Below are positions 7,834 to 14,843 of a stretch of 27,987 nt of DNA, one piece after another. The stretch's first letter is position 1. Each line of letters opens with the position of its first letter. Source of the stretch: Bacillota bacterium (GTDB taxonomy: Bacteria > Bacillota > Syntrophomonadia > Syntrophomonadales > Syntrophomonadaceae); contig JAEWZB010000082.1 in assembly GCA_023395515.1 (NCBI GenBank), forward strand, positions 1 through 27,987, in the 5' to 3' direction. A program made the translations under genes and the position numbers. The notes beneath the pieces were generated by a model. That model ran no database searches, had not been told where the DNA came from, and saw only the letters and a program-made list of their open reading frames with translations.

Positions 7834-9264
7834 GTGTCGCAAATTAAGTTTGGAACTGATGGCTGGAGAGCTATTATTGCTAGAGACTTTACTTTTGAAA
7901 ATTGCCGTATAGTTACTCAGGGAATTGCCAGTTATATCAATAGTAAGAATCTAACCAAAAAAGGTATCGTCATAGGTTATGATAATCGTTTTATGTCAGA
8001 GGATTTTGCCCGGGAATGTGCTCAGGTAATGGCGGGGAATGGGATAAAAGTGTATTTGCTAAAAAAAGCTACCCCTACTCCGGTAACTGCTTTTGCTATA
8101 AGAGAAGTTGATGCTAGTGGTGCTATTATGTTAACTGCCAGCCATAATCCCCCTGAATATAATGGGATTAAGTTTATTCCGGAATACGCCGGGCCAGCAT
8201 TGCCTGATGTAACTGATGTTATTGAGGAGCAGGTAAATAAGGTTAAAGAACAGGGCAAGATTTATGAATTATGCGTAAATGAGGCGATAAAACTTGAATT
8301 ATTTAAGGAAATTGAAGTTAACGCGCAATATACTAATCATTTATGGAAAATAATAAAGCCGGAGTTTTTTAAGTTAAGACCCTTAAAGGTTGTAATTGAC
8401 CCGATGTATGGTGTAGGGATAGGGTATCTGGAGAAAATGTTAAGCGAGCTGGGCTGTGAAGTTCGCACTATAAATAATTATCGAGATCCTTTATTTGGGG
8501 GAGCCATGCCGGAGCCTACCGACTATTGGCTGGGTGATCTTAAACGGGCGGTAGTAAGTTATAATGCTGATATTGGCTTAGCTACAGATGGTGATGCCGA
8601 TAGGTTTGGGATTATTGATAAAAACGGTGAATTTGTAAGTGCTAACCGTTTTATGTACATATTATTAGACCATTTATTAAAAACCAGAGCCTACAAAGGG
8701 CCGGTAGCCCGCTCTATTGCTACCACCCATATGTTGGACAAAATAGCTAAAAAGAATGGCTTAGCCATTATTGAAACTCCGGTAGGGTTTAAGTATGTAG
8801 GTGAATGCCTGCGGGAAAAAGGTTGCATACTAGGTGGCGAGGAAAGTGGAGGTTTAAGTGTATTTGGCCACATTCCCGAGAAAGACGGCATCTTAGCTTG
8901 TTTACTAGCTGTGGAGCTATTAGCTTATACGGGTAAATCTATGGCCGAGCTAACGGCAGAACTAGAAGAAGAATACGGAGCTATAATAAGCGAACGTCTG
9001 GATATAAAAGTAGATGTAATGGCGAAAGAAAAAATTACTGCTAAGCTAAACGATTATATTCCCCGCACCATTGCCGGTATAACCGTAGATCATCATAGTA
9101 CTCTGGAGGGGAATAAGATAGTTTTAGAAGATGGCAGTTGGGTATTAATAAGGTCATCTGGAACTGCGCCCTTATTTAGAATTTATGTGGAAACTAATAG
9201 TGAAGCACAATTAAGAGAGATACAATGTGAAGTAATGCAGGCTATAGGGATAGATAACCTTTGA
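7834..9264 (+). CDS. Phosphohexomutase (phosphoglucomutase/phosphomannomutase family)
   Basis: A 476-residue alpha-D-phosphohexomutase that moves phosphate between C6 and C1 of a hexose or hexosamine through a phosphoserine. The active serine is Ser103 in TASHNP. The magnesium loop is DGDADR with Asp252, Asp254 and Asp256. The sugar-binding loop is GEESGG at 335-340, and the C-terminal phosphate-binding part is RSSGTAPLFRIYVE. The N terminus KFGTDGWRAII is typical. The GTG start is preceded by AGGAGG at 7821-7826. Substrate (glucose, mannose or glucosamine phosphate) cannot be told from sequence. Supplying sugar-1-phosphates for the neighbouring UDP-sugar and nonulosonic-acid genes is plausible but inferred. 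Confidence 0.93.
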   Translation: MSQIKFGTDGWRAIIARDFTFENCRIVTQGIASYINSKNLTKKGIVIGYDNRFMSEDFARECAQVMAGNGIKVYLLKKATPTPVTAFAIREVDASGAIMLTASHNPPEYNGIKFIPEYAGPALPDVTDVIEEQVNKVKEQGKIYELCVNEAIKLELFKEIEVNAQYTNHLWKIIKPEFFKLRPLKVVIDPMYGVGIGYLEKMLSELGCEVRTINNYRDPLFGGAMPEPTDYWLGDLKRAVVSYNADIGLATDGDADRFGIIDKNGEFVSANRFMYILLDHLLKTRAYKGPVARSIATTHMLDKIAKKNGLAIIETPVGFKYVGECLREKGCILGGEESGGLSVFGHIPEKDGILACLLAVELLAYTGKSMAELTAELEEEYGAIISERLDIKVDVMAKEKITAKLNDYIPRTIAGITVDHHSTLEGNKIVLEDGSWVLIRSSGTAPLFRIYVETNSEAQLREIQCEVMQAIGIDNL

Positions 9265-9333
9265 GAAACCAGCCTTAGAGCTTCATTTGACTAATATTTC
9301 TCTACATGATAGCATATAATTATTAAAGGAGTT

Positions 9334-9412
9334 GCCCCCTGCGGGGACTACTAATTTCATTTGCCCTACGGGCACTTAACAAAAAGAGTAGCCGCTTTTG
9401 GTATGGCGGCTA
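9334..9412 (+). other. Three consecutive small hairpins downstream of the phosphohexomutase gene
   Basis: Within 80 bases there are CCCC-TGC-GGGG (9336-9346), GCCC-TAC-GGGC (9363-9373) and TAGCCGC / GCGGCTA (9389-9395 with 9406-9412). All stems are perfect. They belong to the ~540-bp gene-free stretch 9265-9807. No protein is supported there: the open frame at 9361-9558 has no ribosome binding site and runs across these hairpins. Confidence 0.5.
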
Positions 9413-9427
9413 GTCCTAACTTGGGTT

Positions 9428-9460
9428 ATACCGCCTTACACAGGCGGTATGTTTTATTTT
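9428..9460 (+). terminator. Probable intrinsic terminator
   Basis: Perfect 8-bp stem ATACCGCC (9428-9435) / GGCGGTAT (9443-9450), loop of 7 bases, followed by GTTTTATTTT. It is about 165 bp past the phosphohexomutase stop codon and is the strongest stop signal after that gene. Confidence 0.65.
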
Positions 9461-9585
9461 CTGTACAACATAATGCACAGGGAAATAATTCCTATAATTA
9501 CCAAGCAAAATTGAAACAATTCGCTATATGTAATCATAGTATCACCCCCCTTCTATGAGATGGGAAGTGACCAACCGCCAAGCGA

Positions 9586-9680
9586 CAACTCTAGGTATTA
9601 TGTTACAATAACATGAAAAAAGAGGAAACCTCTAATTACGCAAGAGTTGCCCCATCGGCTTATTCAAAGCCGGTATAATT
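9586..9680 (+). ncRNA. Candidate structured RNA element upstream of degS
   Basis: An outer stem CAACTCT (9586-9592) / AGAGTTG (9643-9649) encloses two perfect hairpins: ATGTTA-CAA-TAACAT (9600-9614) and AGAGG-AAA-CCTCT (9621-9633). Together they would form a three-way junction. A further hairpin CGGCTT / AAGCCG with a T-rich tail follows at 9656-9680. The layout is riboswitch-like, but I cannot match it to a known class. It ends about 130 bp before the degS start and upstream of the promoter candidate at 9765, so it may instead be a separate small RNA. Confidence 0.35.
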
Positions 9681-9764
9681 TTTAAAAGCTATCTTCTAAA
9701 ACTACCTCAGTTCTACCTTAGTCCAGTCACCCTTTCTTTAAAATCTCACCAGTTGACGACAAAA

Positions 9765-9773
9765 TGCTATACT
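9765..9773 (+). promoter_or_regulatory. Candidate extended -10 promoter for degS-degU
   Basis: TGC-TATACT at 9765-9773 is an extended -10 box for the housekeeping sigma factor, 35 bp before the degS start. No good -35 box lies at the right distance; TTGACG at 9753 is too close. Confidence 0.4.
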
Positions 9774-9807
9774 AATTAAGAAGAATCTGAGACAAGGAAG
9801 GATTTTT

Positions 9808-11022
9808 ATGAATTATGACGAAAGTTTCATAAATAGTGATAACTCGGGAACTTTTCAATTAGAACAACTTAACTGTTTGCTAAATGGCATAGTAACTAGT
9901 TTGGAGCAAGGGCGCAGCGATATTTTTGATATTGGGGAGGAATGTCGCAAGCAAAGTTCTCGTTTTAAATTAGAGTTGCTGGAAGTGCAGATGGAAACCG
10001 AGAAATTAATCGGCCAAGTAGATCAATGTGAAAAGCTGGAAAAACAAGCCCGCATCAGACTGATGGATGTAAGCCGCAATTTCAGGGCCTATCCGGAAAA
10101 GAGTATAAAAGAGGCTTATGATGTAGCCAAGAAGTTGCAAATTGGGCTGATAGAGTTGCGTAATAAGGAAATATATCTTAGAAAGCGCAGGGATGAAATA
10201 GGTCGGCAAATAAAACAGTTCGAGCAAATTGCTGGTCGGGCGGATAATTTTCTTAATACCACCGGATTAGCACTAAAGTTTTTAAAAGGAAATGTCGAAA
10301 GTATAAGTGATAGTTTAGAAGATATTTACCGCAAGCAAAATATGGAAATGTGGATAATTGAATCCCAAGAGTCAGAACGTAGAAAAATAGCCCGGGAATT
10401 ACATGATGGCCCGGCTCAAAGCTTAGCTAGTATGATGATTAGATTAGATTTAATCAACCACTTATGGGATGAAGGGTCAGAACGGATAATAGCGGAACTT
10501 AGCTCCATAAAAAGCATGGGACAAGAGAGCCTAGCCGATATTAGACGCTTAATGTTTGATTTAAAACCAACTTTAGTACATGATGAGGGATTAGCCTCAA
10601 CTTTGCAGGAATATTTTCATGATTATGAAGCTAAATATAATTTTTATATAAAGTACAAGGTTTTCGGTCCCCGCAGGAAATATGATTTATCGCTGGAAAT
10701 AGCAATTTATCGACTAGTACAAGAAGCGCTTACTAACATTAGAAAACATGCGGGAATTAATGAGGCATTGGTTAAGATTGAAGATAAAGGGAGTCTCCTG
10801 ACTTTAGTCATAAAAGATGAAGGCCAAGGTTTTGATTTAAACGAGGTAGGGGAAAAGCAGGAAAGTTACGGCATTCTTGGCATGAAAGAACGGGTAGAGC
10901 TTTTCGGCGGTGAAATAGATATATTTTCATCTCCCGGTAAGGGTACTCAGGTGATAATAAGGGTGCCTATAAAAGAGGAGGCAAGTAAGCATGGGAAAAA
11001 TAAGGGTCATAATAGCAGATGA
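9808..11022 (+). CDS. degS: Sensor histidine kinase, DegS family
   Basis: A 404-residue cytoplasmic kinase with no membrane segment. Residues about 15-180 are a long, charged coiled-coil sensor region like the DegS N-terminal domain. The HisKA_3 dimerisation helix holds the phospho-acceptor His199 in ESERRKIARELHDGPAQ. The HATPase domain follows, with the N box QEALTNIRKHA, the G1 box DEGQGF and the G2-type region ESYGILGMKERVELFGG. It phosphorylates the partner DegU. The genes overlap by 32 bases, so translation is coupled. In Bacillus subtilis DegS/DegU controls exoproteases, competence and motility and lies next to comF/flagellar genes, as here; the same outputs are inferred for this organism. 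A good AAGGAAGG ribosome binding site precedes the ATG. Confidence 0.92.
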   Translation: MNYDESFINSDNSGTFQLEQLNCLLNGIVTSLEQGRSDIFDIGEECRKQSSRFKLELLEVQMETEKLIGQVDQCEKLEKQARIRLMDVSRNFRAYPEKSIKEAYDVAKKLQIGLIELRNKEIYLRKRRDEIGRQIKQFEQIAGRADNFLNTTGLALKFLKGNVESISDSLEDIYRKQNMEMWIIESQESERRKIARELHDGPAQSLASMMIRLDLINHLWDEGSERIIAELSSIKSMGQESLADIRRLMFDLKPTLVHDEGLASTLQEYFHDYEAKYNFYIKYKVFGPRRKYDLSLEIAIYRLVQEALTNIRKHAGINEALVKIEDKGSLLTLVIKDEGQGFDLNEVGEKQESYGILGMKERVELFGGEIDIFSSPGKGTQVIIRVPIKEEASKHGKNKGHNSR

Positions 11023-11632
11023 CCATGTTTTAGTTAGGGAAGGATTAAGAAAAGTTCTGGAATTAGATGGCAAGATTCAGGTAGTGACCGAAGTAGGTGA
11101 TGGTCAAGGTGCTATAAATATGGCCCGTAAGGAAAAACCCGATGTAATATTAATGGATGTAAATATGCCAGGTACTGATGGGATAGTGGCGACTCGGGTC
11201 ATCAAAAGGGAATATCCCAGCATTAAGGTCATAGCATTAACTATTTATGAAGATGAGCAAGTAGTAGAAATGGTAAGGGCAGGTGTTTCTGCTTATGTAT
11301 TAAAAGATGTAGCCGGGGCAGAACTTATCGACACTATACATAAAGTAATGATAGGAGAAGTAGTTATACATCCGCGGATAGCTAATCGGCTAGTTAGGGA
11401 ACTCAGTCGAAGTGATAACAAGAATGAGGCAGTTAAGCTAACCAAACGGGAAAAGGATGTATTAGCCTTATTAGTTAGGGGTAATAGCAACAAAGATATG
11501 GCTGATGCTATGTTCATCAGTGAGAAAACCGTTAAAAACCATCTCACTAGTATTTTTAGGAAACTGGGAGTAAAAGATCGTACTCAAGCTGCATTGTACG
11601 CTTTGAAAAATGGTATTGTCAGTGAAGAGTAA
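10991..11632 (+). CDS. degU: Response regulator, DegU family (NarL/LuxR type)
   Basis: A 213-residue DNA-binding response regulator. The receiver domain (1-120) has the acidic pair in IIADDH, phospho-acceptor Asp56 in LMDVNMPG, the conserved Thr in ALTIYE and Lys in YVLKD. The C-terminal LuxR helix-turn-helix (about 147-210) contains LTKREKDVLALLVRGNSNKD-type sequence and SEKTVKNHLTSIFRKLGV. The ATG is preceded by AGAGGAGG inside the end of degS, the usual arrangement for this pair. A strong terminator follows, so the pair forms a closed unit. Assignment as DegU rather than another NarL-family regulator rests on DegS next to it and on the comFC/flagellar neighbourhood. Confidence 0.92.
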   Translation: MGKIRVIIADDHVLVREGLRKVLELDGKIQVVTEVGDGQGAINMARKEKPDVILMDVNMPGTDGIVATRVIKREYPSIKVIALTIYEDEQVVEMVRAGVSAYVLKDVAGAELIDTIHKVMIGEVVIHPRIANRLVRELSRSDNKNEAVKLTKREKDVLALLVRGNSNKDMADAMFISEKTVKNHLTSIFRKLGVKDRTQAALYALKNGIVSEE

Positions 11633-11654
11633 TAAATAATATAGTAATCAAGTG

Positions 11655-11702
11655 ACCTCCTCTAGGCATATTATTTACAAAAGAGCCTAAAGGAGGTTTT
11701 TT
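11655..11702 (+). terminator. Intrinsic terminator after degU
   Basis: ACCTCCTCTAGGC (11655-11667) pairs with GCCTAAAGGAGGT (11685-11697), 12 of 13 positions, loop of 17 bases, followed by TTTTTT. The 3' arm contains AGGAGG, which is also the only good ribosome binding site for the small gene starting at 11704. Confidence 0.85.
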
Positions 11703-11703
11703 G

Positions 11704-11865
11704 GTGGTTATTTTGCTTAAAACTATAAGCTTTATTATATGGCTAATAATAATGATTGCTTTAATTATTGGCAGCCGTAAATTATATGGAGTAGTATCCA
11801 ACGAAGTGACTTTAGTTTTAGAAGAAGATGATGATACAGAGATGAAAATTAGAAAAGCTTTTTAG
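11704..11865 (+). CDS. Small single-pass membrane protein, hypothetical
   Basis: A 53-residue reading frame with a GTG start. It reads MVILLKTISFIIWLIIM and continues ALIIGSRKLYGVV, giving one strongly hydrophobic segment (about residues 2-24). A short acidic/basic tail follows (LEEDDDTEMKIRKAF). AGGAGG at 11691-11696 is well placed 7-8 bases upstream. That ribosome binding site is the 3' arm of the degU terminator, so translation from read-through RNA could be masked by the stem. No family recognised. A TTG at 11701 is an alternative start. Without homologues I cannot exclude a chance frame, but membrane character plus the ribosome binding site make it credible. Confidence 0.55.
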   Translation: MVILLKTISFIIWLIIMIALIIGSRKLYGVVSNEVTLVLEEDDDTEMKIRKAF

Positions 11866-12039
11866 CCTAAAAAAACAGGCTAGTAATTCGAGACAAAATA
11901 ACCTATAACCGCTTAAATATGCGCCTCATTATTTATCACCTAATGAAACAAAATTCCTCCATTAGATACCATCACACCGGAGAAAGTCTGGCGGCACGCC
12001 CTAATATATCTCACTAATTCCCCAAAAATATGGAAACTT

Positions 12040-12048
12040 TGATATAAT
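12040..12048 (+). promoter_or_regulatory. Candidate extended -10 promoter for comFC
   Basis: TGA-TATAAT at 12040-12048 is a perfect -10 box with the TGn extension, about 110 bp before comFC; no clear -35 box. The ~290-bp gap after the small membrane gene also holds AGCCT/AGGCT (around 11864-11880) and GGCG-GCA-CGCC (around 11990-12000) mini-hairpins and nothing else I can assign. Confidence 0.35.
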
Positions 12049-12158
12049 TTAAAATTAATCACTAATGCTTAAGTTTAATTTATAAGTATCTGCTAGTACG
12101 GATATTTATAGAGGTATCCTAAATTATTAATTTCGAATATGATATTAATAACGGGGGA

Positions 12159-12893
12159 ATGAGGTGGGGGAATTTGTTTAATTTAATCATGGATATTATA
12201 TTTCCGCAAAATGTATGCTGTTTATGTCGCAGGCCAGGTATTTATAATACCAGAAACCCATGGTGCGTAGATTGTTGTGATAATATGCTTGATATGCAAA
12301 AATGTAAGCCTATTTGTAAAAAATGCGGAAAATATTTGGAGGATGGGGAGAATTACTGTGCTGACTGCCGTAGTACACCACCCCAGTTTCACATTGCCAG
12401 GTCGGTAGGACCGTATTCCGAGCCTTACCGGATTGCTATTAAAGCTTTAAAATTTTTAGGTAAAAAGAATTTGGCAGTACGGATGGGTATAATGATGGCG
12501 GCCGTAGTGAAAAATGAACCGGATTTTTGGCCTATAGATATTATTGTGCCAGTTCCAGTTTCAGCTGGACATTTGAAACAAAGGGGATTTAACCAGACCG
12601 AATTACTAGCTAAGCAAATAGGTAAAGAGTTAAAACTGAAGGTAAGCAATAATGCTTTAATCCGCATTAAAGAGACTCCTTCCCAGCGGGAACTTACCAA
12701 GGAAGAACGGGAAAAAAACCTGTTATATGCCTTTAAAATAAAGGATAAAGAGGATATCTATCGAAAAAATATATTATTAGTTGACGATGTATATACAACT
12801 GGTTCTACAGGCCGGGAGTGCACAAGAACACTTCTAGAAGCTGGAGCAGCTAGAGTGTCAATTATTACTTGGGCTACTGGTAAAGGCTTCTAG
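12159..12893 (+). CDS. comFC: ComFC-like phosphoribosyltransferase-fold protein
   Basis: About 244 residues. The N terminus has zinc-ribbon cysteines (CCLC, WCVDCC, CKPICKKCG, YCADC, residues about 20-70). The C-terminal part is a type I phosphoribosyltransferase fold with the PRPP-loop signature ILLVDDVYTTGSTG near residues 205-218 and PVPVSAGHLKQRGFNQ near 130-145. ComFC/GntX proteins are needed for natural transformation in several bacteria, probably in cytoplasmic handling of incoming DNA; the catalytic role is not settled. Unlike Bacillus, no comFA helicase gene precedes it. The ATG at 12159 has a G-run only one base away; an in-frame TTG at 12174 after GAGGTGGGGG is an alternative start. 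yvyF follows after 17 bp. Confidence 0.88.
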   Translation: MRWGNLFNLIMDIIFPQNVCCLCRRPGIYNTRNPWCVDCCDNMLDMQKCKPICKKCGKYLEDGENYCADCRSTPPQFHIARSVGPYSEPYRIAIKALKFLGKKNLAVRMGIMMAAVVKNEPDFWPIDIIVPVPVSAGHLKQRGFNQTELLAKQIGKELKLKVSNNALIRIKETPSQRELTKEEREKNLLYAFKIKDKEDIYRKNILLVDDVYTTGSTGRECTRTLLEAGAARVSIITWATGKGF

Positions 12894-12910
12894 TTAGGGA
12901 GGTGTAGTGG

Positions 12911-13324
12911 ATGAGTGAACTAAAAAATTGTCCTAGATGTGGCAGGCTGTTTGGTGCACAAGGTAGAAATGTATGCCGAAAATGCCAAGAGGCAGAAGAT
13001 AGTGAGTACATGGTAGTTCGAAAATACGTACGAGATTACCCAGGAGCCTCGGTTTTCGAAGTAGCGGAAGCTACCGGGGTAGAAGAGGAGAAAATATTAC
13101 AGTTCTTGCGTGACGGCAGGCTGCAATCACGGGGGATGACTACAGTTTTGGAATGTACCCGTTGCGGGCGTTTTATAGCGGAGGGAAAATATTGCGATAG
13201 TTGTCTAAATGACCTTAATTCCCAGATAAAACAAGTATTACCCGGTAAAAGTTCGCCGGCTGCGGATAAATCAAATCCTAAAGGGAGCCGAGGAGATAGA
13301 ATGTATACTAAAGAGGATAAATGA
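12911..13324 (+). CDS. yvyF: Flagellar operon protein YvyF (TIGR03826-like)
   Basis: A 137-residue protein with two CxxC zinc-ribbon pairs: CPRC...CRKC at about 7-24 and CTRC...CDSC at about 77-98. Between them (about 35-72) lies a helix-turn-helix-like MerR/DNA-binding-type segment (VFEVAEATGVEEEKILQFLRDGR). This arrangement and the position between comFC and flgM are those of YvyF in Bacillus, a conserved flagellar-operon protein of poorly known function, probably regulatory. The GGGAGGTG ribosome binding site is well placed. A perfect terminator follows before flgM, so here it appears to be transcribed with comFC rather than with the flagellar operon. Confidence 0.85.
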   Translation: MSELKNCPRCGRLFGAQGRNVCRKCQEAEDSEYMVVRKYVRDYPGASVFEVAEATGVEEEKILQFLRDGRLQSRGMTTVLECTRCGRFIAEGKYCDSCLNDLNSQIKQVLPGKSSPAADKSNPKGSRGDRMYTKEDK

Positions 13325-13393
13325 TTTCTCTGGTATGCAAAGGTAGATAAGAAGAATAAATAAGAGCTATTATTAGCAAATTAAATAAGAATT

Positions 13394-13425
13394 AAGATAA
13401 GAGGTATTAAACCTCTTATCTTTTT
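13394..13425 (+). terminator. Intrinsic terminator between yvyF and flgM
   Basis: Perfect 12-bp stem AAGATAAGAGGT (13394-13405) / ACCTCTTATCTT (13411-13422), loop ATTAA, T-run to 13425. It separates the comFC-yvyF unit from flgM. Confidence 0.92.
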
Positions 13426-13475
13426 ATTTCGAAGATAGTAATAAGCATGTAGAACAAGTAAGGTGGGGTAAAGCT

Positions 13476-13775
13476 ATGATTATTTCAAAAAGCCAGATAG
13501 AAAACATTCTTAAAACCTATAATAAGCAATCAGGTGGCAATAAAATTAATAAAACCGAAGCCGCCAAGCAAGTAGCTAAGAAGGATGATTTGGTTATTTC
13601 CGGCGAAAGCAAAATAAAACAAAAGGTGCTGCAGACGATTAAAAATACTGATGATATAAGATTAGACAAGGTTAATGATCTGAAAGAACGGGTATCAGCA
13701 GGTACTTATACCGTATCAGATGAGGAAGTAGCCGAAAAAATGATTGAAAGAGCTATCGTAGATCGGTTGATATAG
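13476..13775 (+). CDS. flgM: Negative regulator of flagellin synthesis, anti-sigma-28 factor FlgM
   Basis: A 99-residue, mostly polar protein of typical FlgM length. The N-terminal part is lysine/asparagine-rich and probably disordered. The C-terminal half (about 45-99) contains the sigma-28-binding helices, including SGESKIKQKVLQ, VNDLKERVSAGTY and AEKMIERAI. FlgM holds sigma-28 inactive until the hook is complete; export or sequestration then frees the sigma factor for flagellin and filament genes. This fits the sigma-28-like sites at 20951 and 22896. The start follows AAGGTGGGG. flgN follows 16 bp after the stop. Confidence 0.93.
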   Translation: MIISKSQIENILKTYNKQSGGNKINKTEAAKQVAKKDDLVISGESKIKQKVLQTIKNTDDIRLDKVNDLKERVSAGTYTVSDEEVAEKMIERAIVDRLI

Positions 13776-13791
13776 GAAGCGGTGAAAAAAT

Positions 13792-14301
13792 ATGCAAAAG
13801 CTCTTGGATTTTATAGCAGCAACGGCCCAAGTTAACCAAGTGTTAGCTGATCTGGCCGATATAGGTTTGGAAAAGCAGCAATTAATAATAGCTAACCAAG
13901 TAAAAGAACTGGATAGTTTGATTCGTAAAGAGGGCACCATAGTTTCTAATCTGACTCGGTTGGAGGGTGTCCGTTTTAAGTTACAGGAAGAATTAGCCAG
14001 CACATGGGGAATGGCGGCTGCGGATTTATCTGCTCAGGTTTTATTAGAAAAAGTCCAGGCTGAATATAGTGAATCAGCCGAGAAGCTAGAGGAACAGATT
14101 AACTACCTAGATTATAACCTTACCCGCCTTAAAGCTATAAATAAGCATAATAACGAACTAATTGAGCAATCACTTGATTATATAGATACTATGCAGTCGC
14201 TTTTAGATGGAGACGTAGCCGGCACCTATTCTGCCCAAGGGGAGCGGAGCAACGAAACCCCCAGCCGCCCAAGTCTAAACCTGCTAGATAAAAAAGTCTG
14301 A
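13792..14301 (+). CDS. flgN: Flagellar export chaperone FlgN
   Basis: A 169-residue, wholly helical cytoplasmic protein with long coiled-coil segments (about 1-140) and a low-complexity polar tail. This matches the FlgN/YvyG family by length, composition and location directly upstream of flgK-flgL. FlgN binds the C-terminal helices of the hook-filament junction proteins FlgK and FlgL and delivers them to the export apparatus. A ribosome binding site (AGGAAGCGGTG) lies before the ATG. Sequence conservation in this family is weak, so the call relies strongly on context. The operon is then interrupted by an inverted-repeat-flanked gene before flgK. Confidence 0.85.
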   Translation: MQKLLDFIAATAQVNQVLADLADIGLEKQQLIIANQVKELDSLIRKEGTIVSNLTRLEGVRFKLQEELASTWGMAAADLSAQVLLEKVQAEYSESAEKLEEQINYLDYNLTRLKAINKHNNELIEQSLDYIDTMQSLLDGDVAGTYSAQGERSNETPSRPSLNLLDKKV

Positions 14302-14313
14302 TTGTTGAAAATA

Positions 14314-14823
14314 GACGCAGAATAACGCTGACTTATTATGAAGACCGCAGACTTTTTAAGTAATTTATTAGTGAGAGATACACATGACAGATAATTACTT
14401 GTATAGTGATTTAACGGAAAAAATAATAGGTTGTGCATATAAGGTATTTGATAAATTAGGCTCAGGTTTTCTGGAAAAAATTTATGAAAATTCCTTGAAA
14501 ATTGAACTGGAAAAAGGCGGATTTAAAGTAGTTCAACAATATCCTATTAAGGTTTATTATGAAGGAATTTTGGTAGGAGAATATTTTGCGGATTTGCTTG
14601 TCGAAGATAAAGTGATTTTAGAATTAAAAGCAGTTTCAGAATTATCTAAAGCCCATGAAACCCAATTAATAAATTATCTAAGATCGACAGGCTATCAGGT
14701 AGGAGTTCTCATAAACTTTGGAGATAAATTAATTGTACGACGTAAAGTCATGACAATGAATTATGAGAAAAAATAATAAAAAGTCAGTGTAAGTCATAAG
14801 AAATCTGCGCAAGTCTGCGTGAA
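14314..14823. mobile_element. Inverted-repeat-flanked GxxExxY cassette
   Basis: The left arm (14314-14359) and the reverse complement of the right arm (about 14778-14823) agree at roughly 32 of 46 positions. The shared core includes ACGCAGA, CTTATGA and TGACTTTTT. The arms enclose only the GxxExxY gene and lie between flgN and flgK, genes that are adjacent in the standard gene order. A short palindrome made of the same arms without a gene is at 17745-17848. No target-site duplication is obvious and the arms are degenerate. Mobility is inferred from structure only. Confidence 0.5.
14384..14776 (+). CDS. GxxExxY protein (PD-(D/E)XK nuclease-like fold)
   Basis: A 130-residue protein of the GxxExxY family. 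The name-giving motif is Gly28-x2-Glu31-x2-Tyr34 in GSGFLEKIYE. Further positions match a PD-(D/E)XK nuclease core: Asp70 in YFADLLV and Glu80-x-Lys82 in ILELKAV. All putative catalytic residues are intact, so it may be an active nuclease; the biological role of the family is not established. Nothing links it to flagella. Position and flanking inverted repeats suggest insertion into the operon. Its ribosome binding site is weak (GTGAGAG), unlike the strong G-rich sites of its neighbours. ATG start chosen as the first in frame that yields the family N terminus. Confidence 0.85.
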   Translation: MTDNYLYSDLTEKIIGCAYKVFDKLGSGFLEKIYENSLKIELEKGGFKVVQQYPIKVYYEGILVGEYFADLLVEDKVILELKAVSELSKAHETQLINYLRSTGYQVGVLINFGDKLIVRRKVMTMNYEKK

Positions 14824-14843
14824 TTAAAAGAGAGGTAGAGATT

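Noticed and set aside
9361..9558. 65-residue open frame in the gap after the phosphohexomutase gene.
   Set aside because: No ribosome binding site, no recognisable motif, and it runs across three hairpins and the probable terminator.
9753..9773. Classical -35/-10 promoter TTGACG plus TATACT before degS.
   Set aside because: Spacing is only 9 bases; kept as an extended -10 site only.
13408..13438. Sigma-28 promoter before flgM (TAAA with GAAGATAG).
   Set aside because: The spacer would be 19 bases instead of about 15, the -10 box is poor, and the TAAA lies within the terminator.
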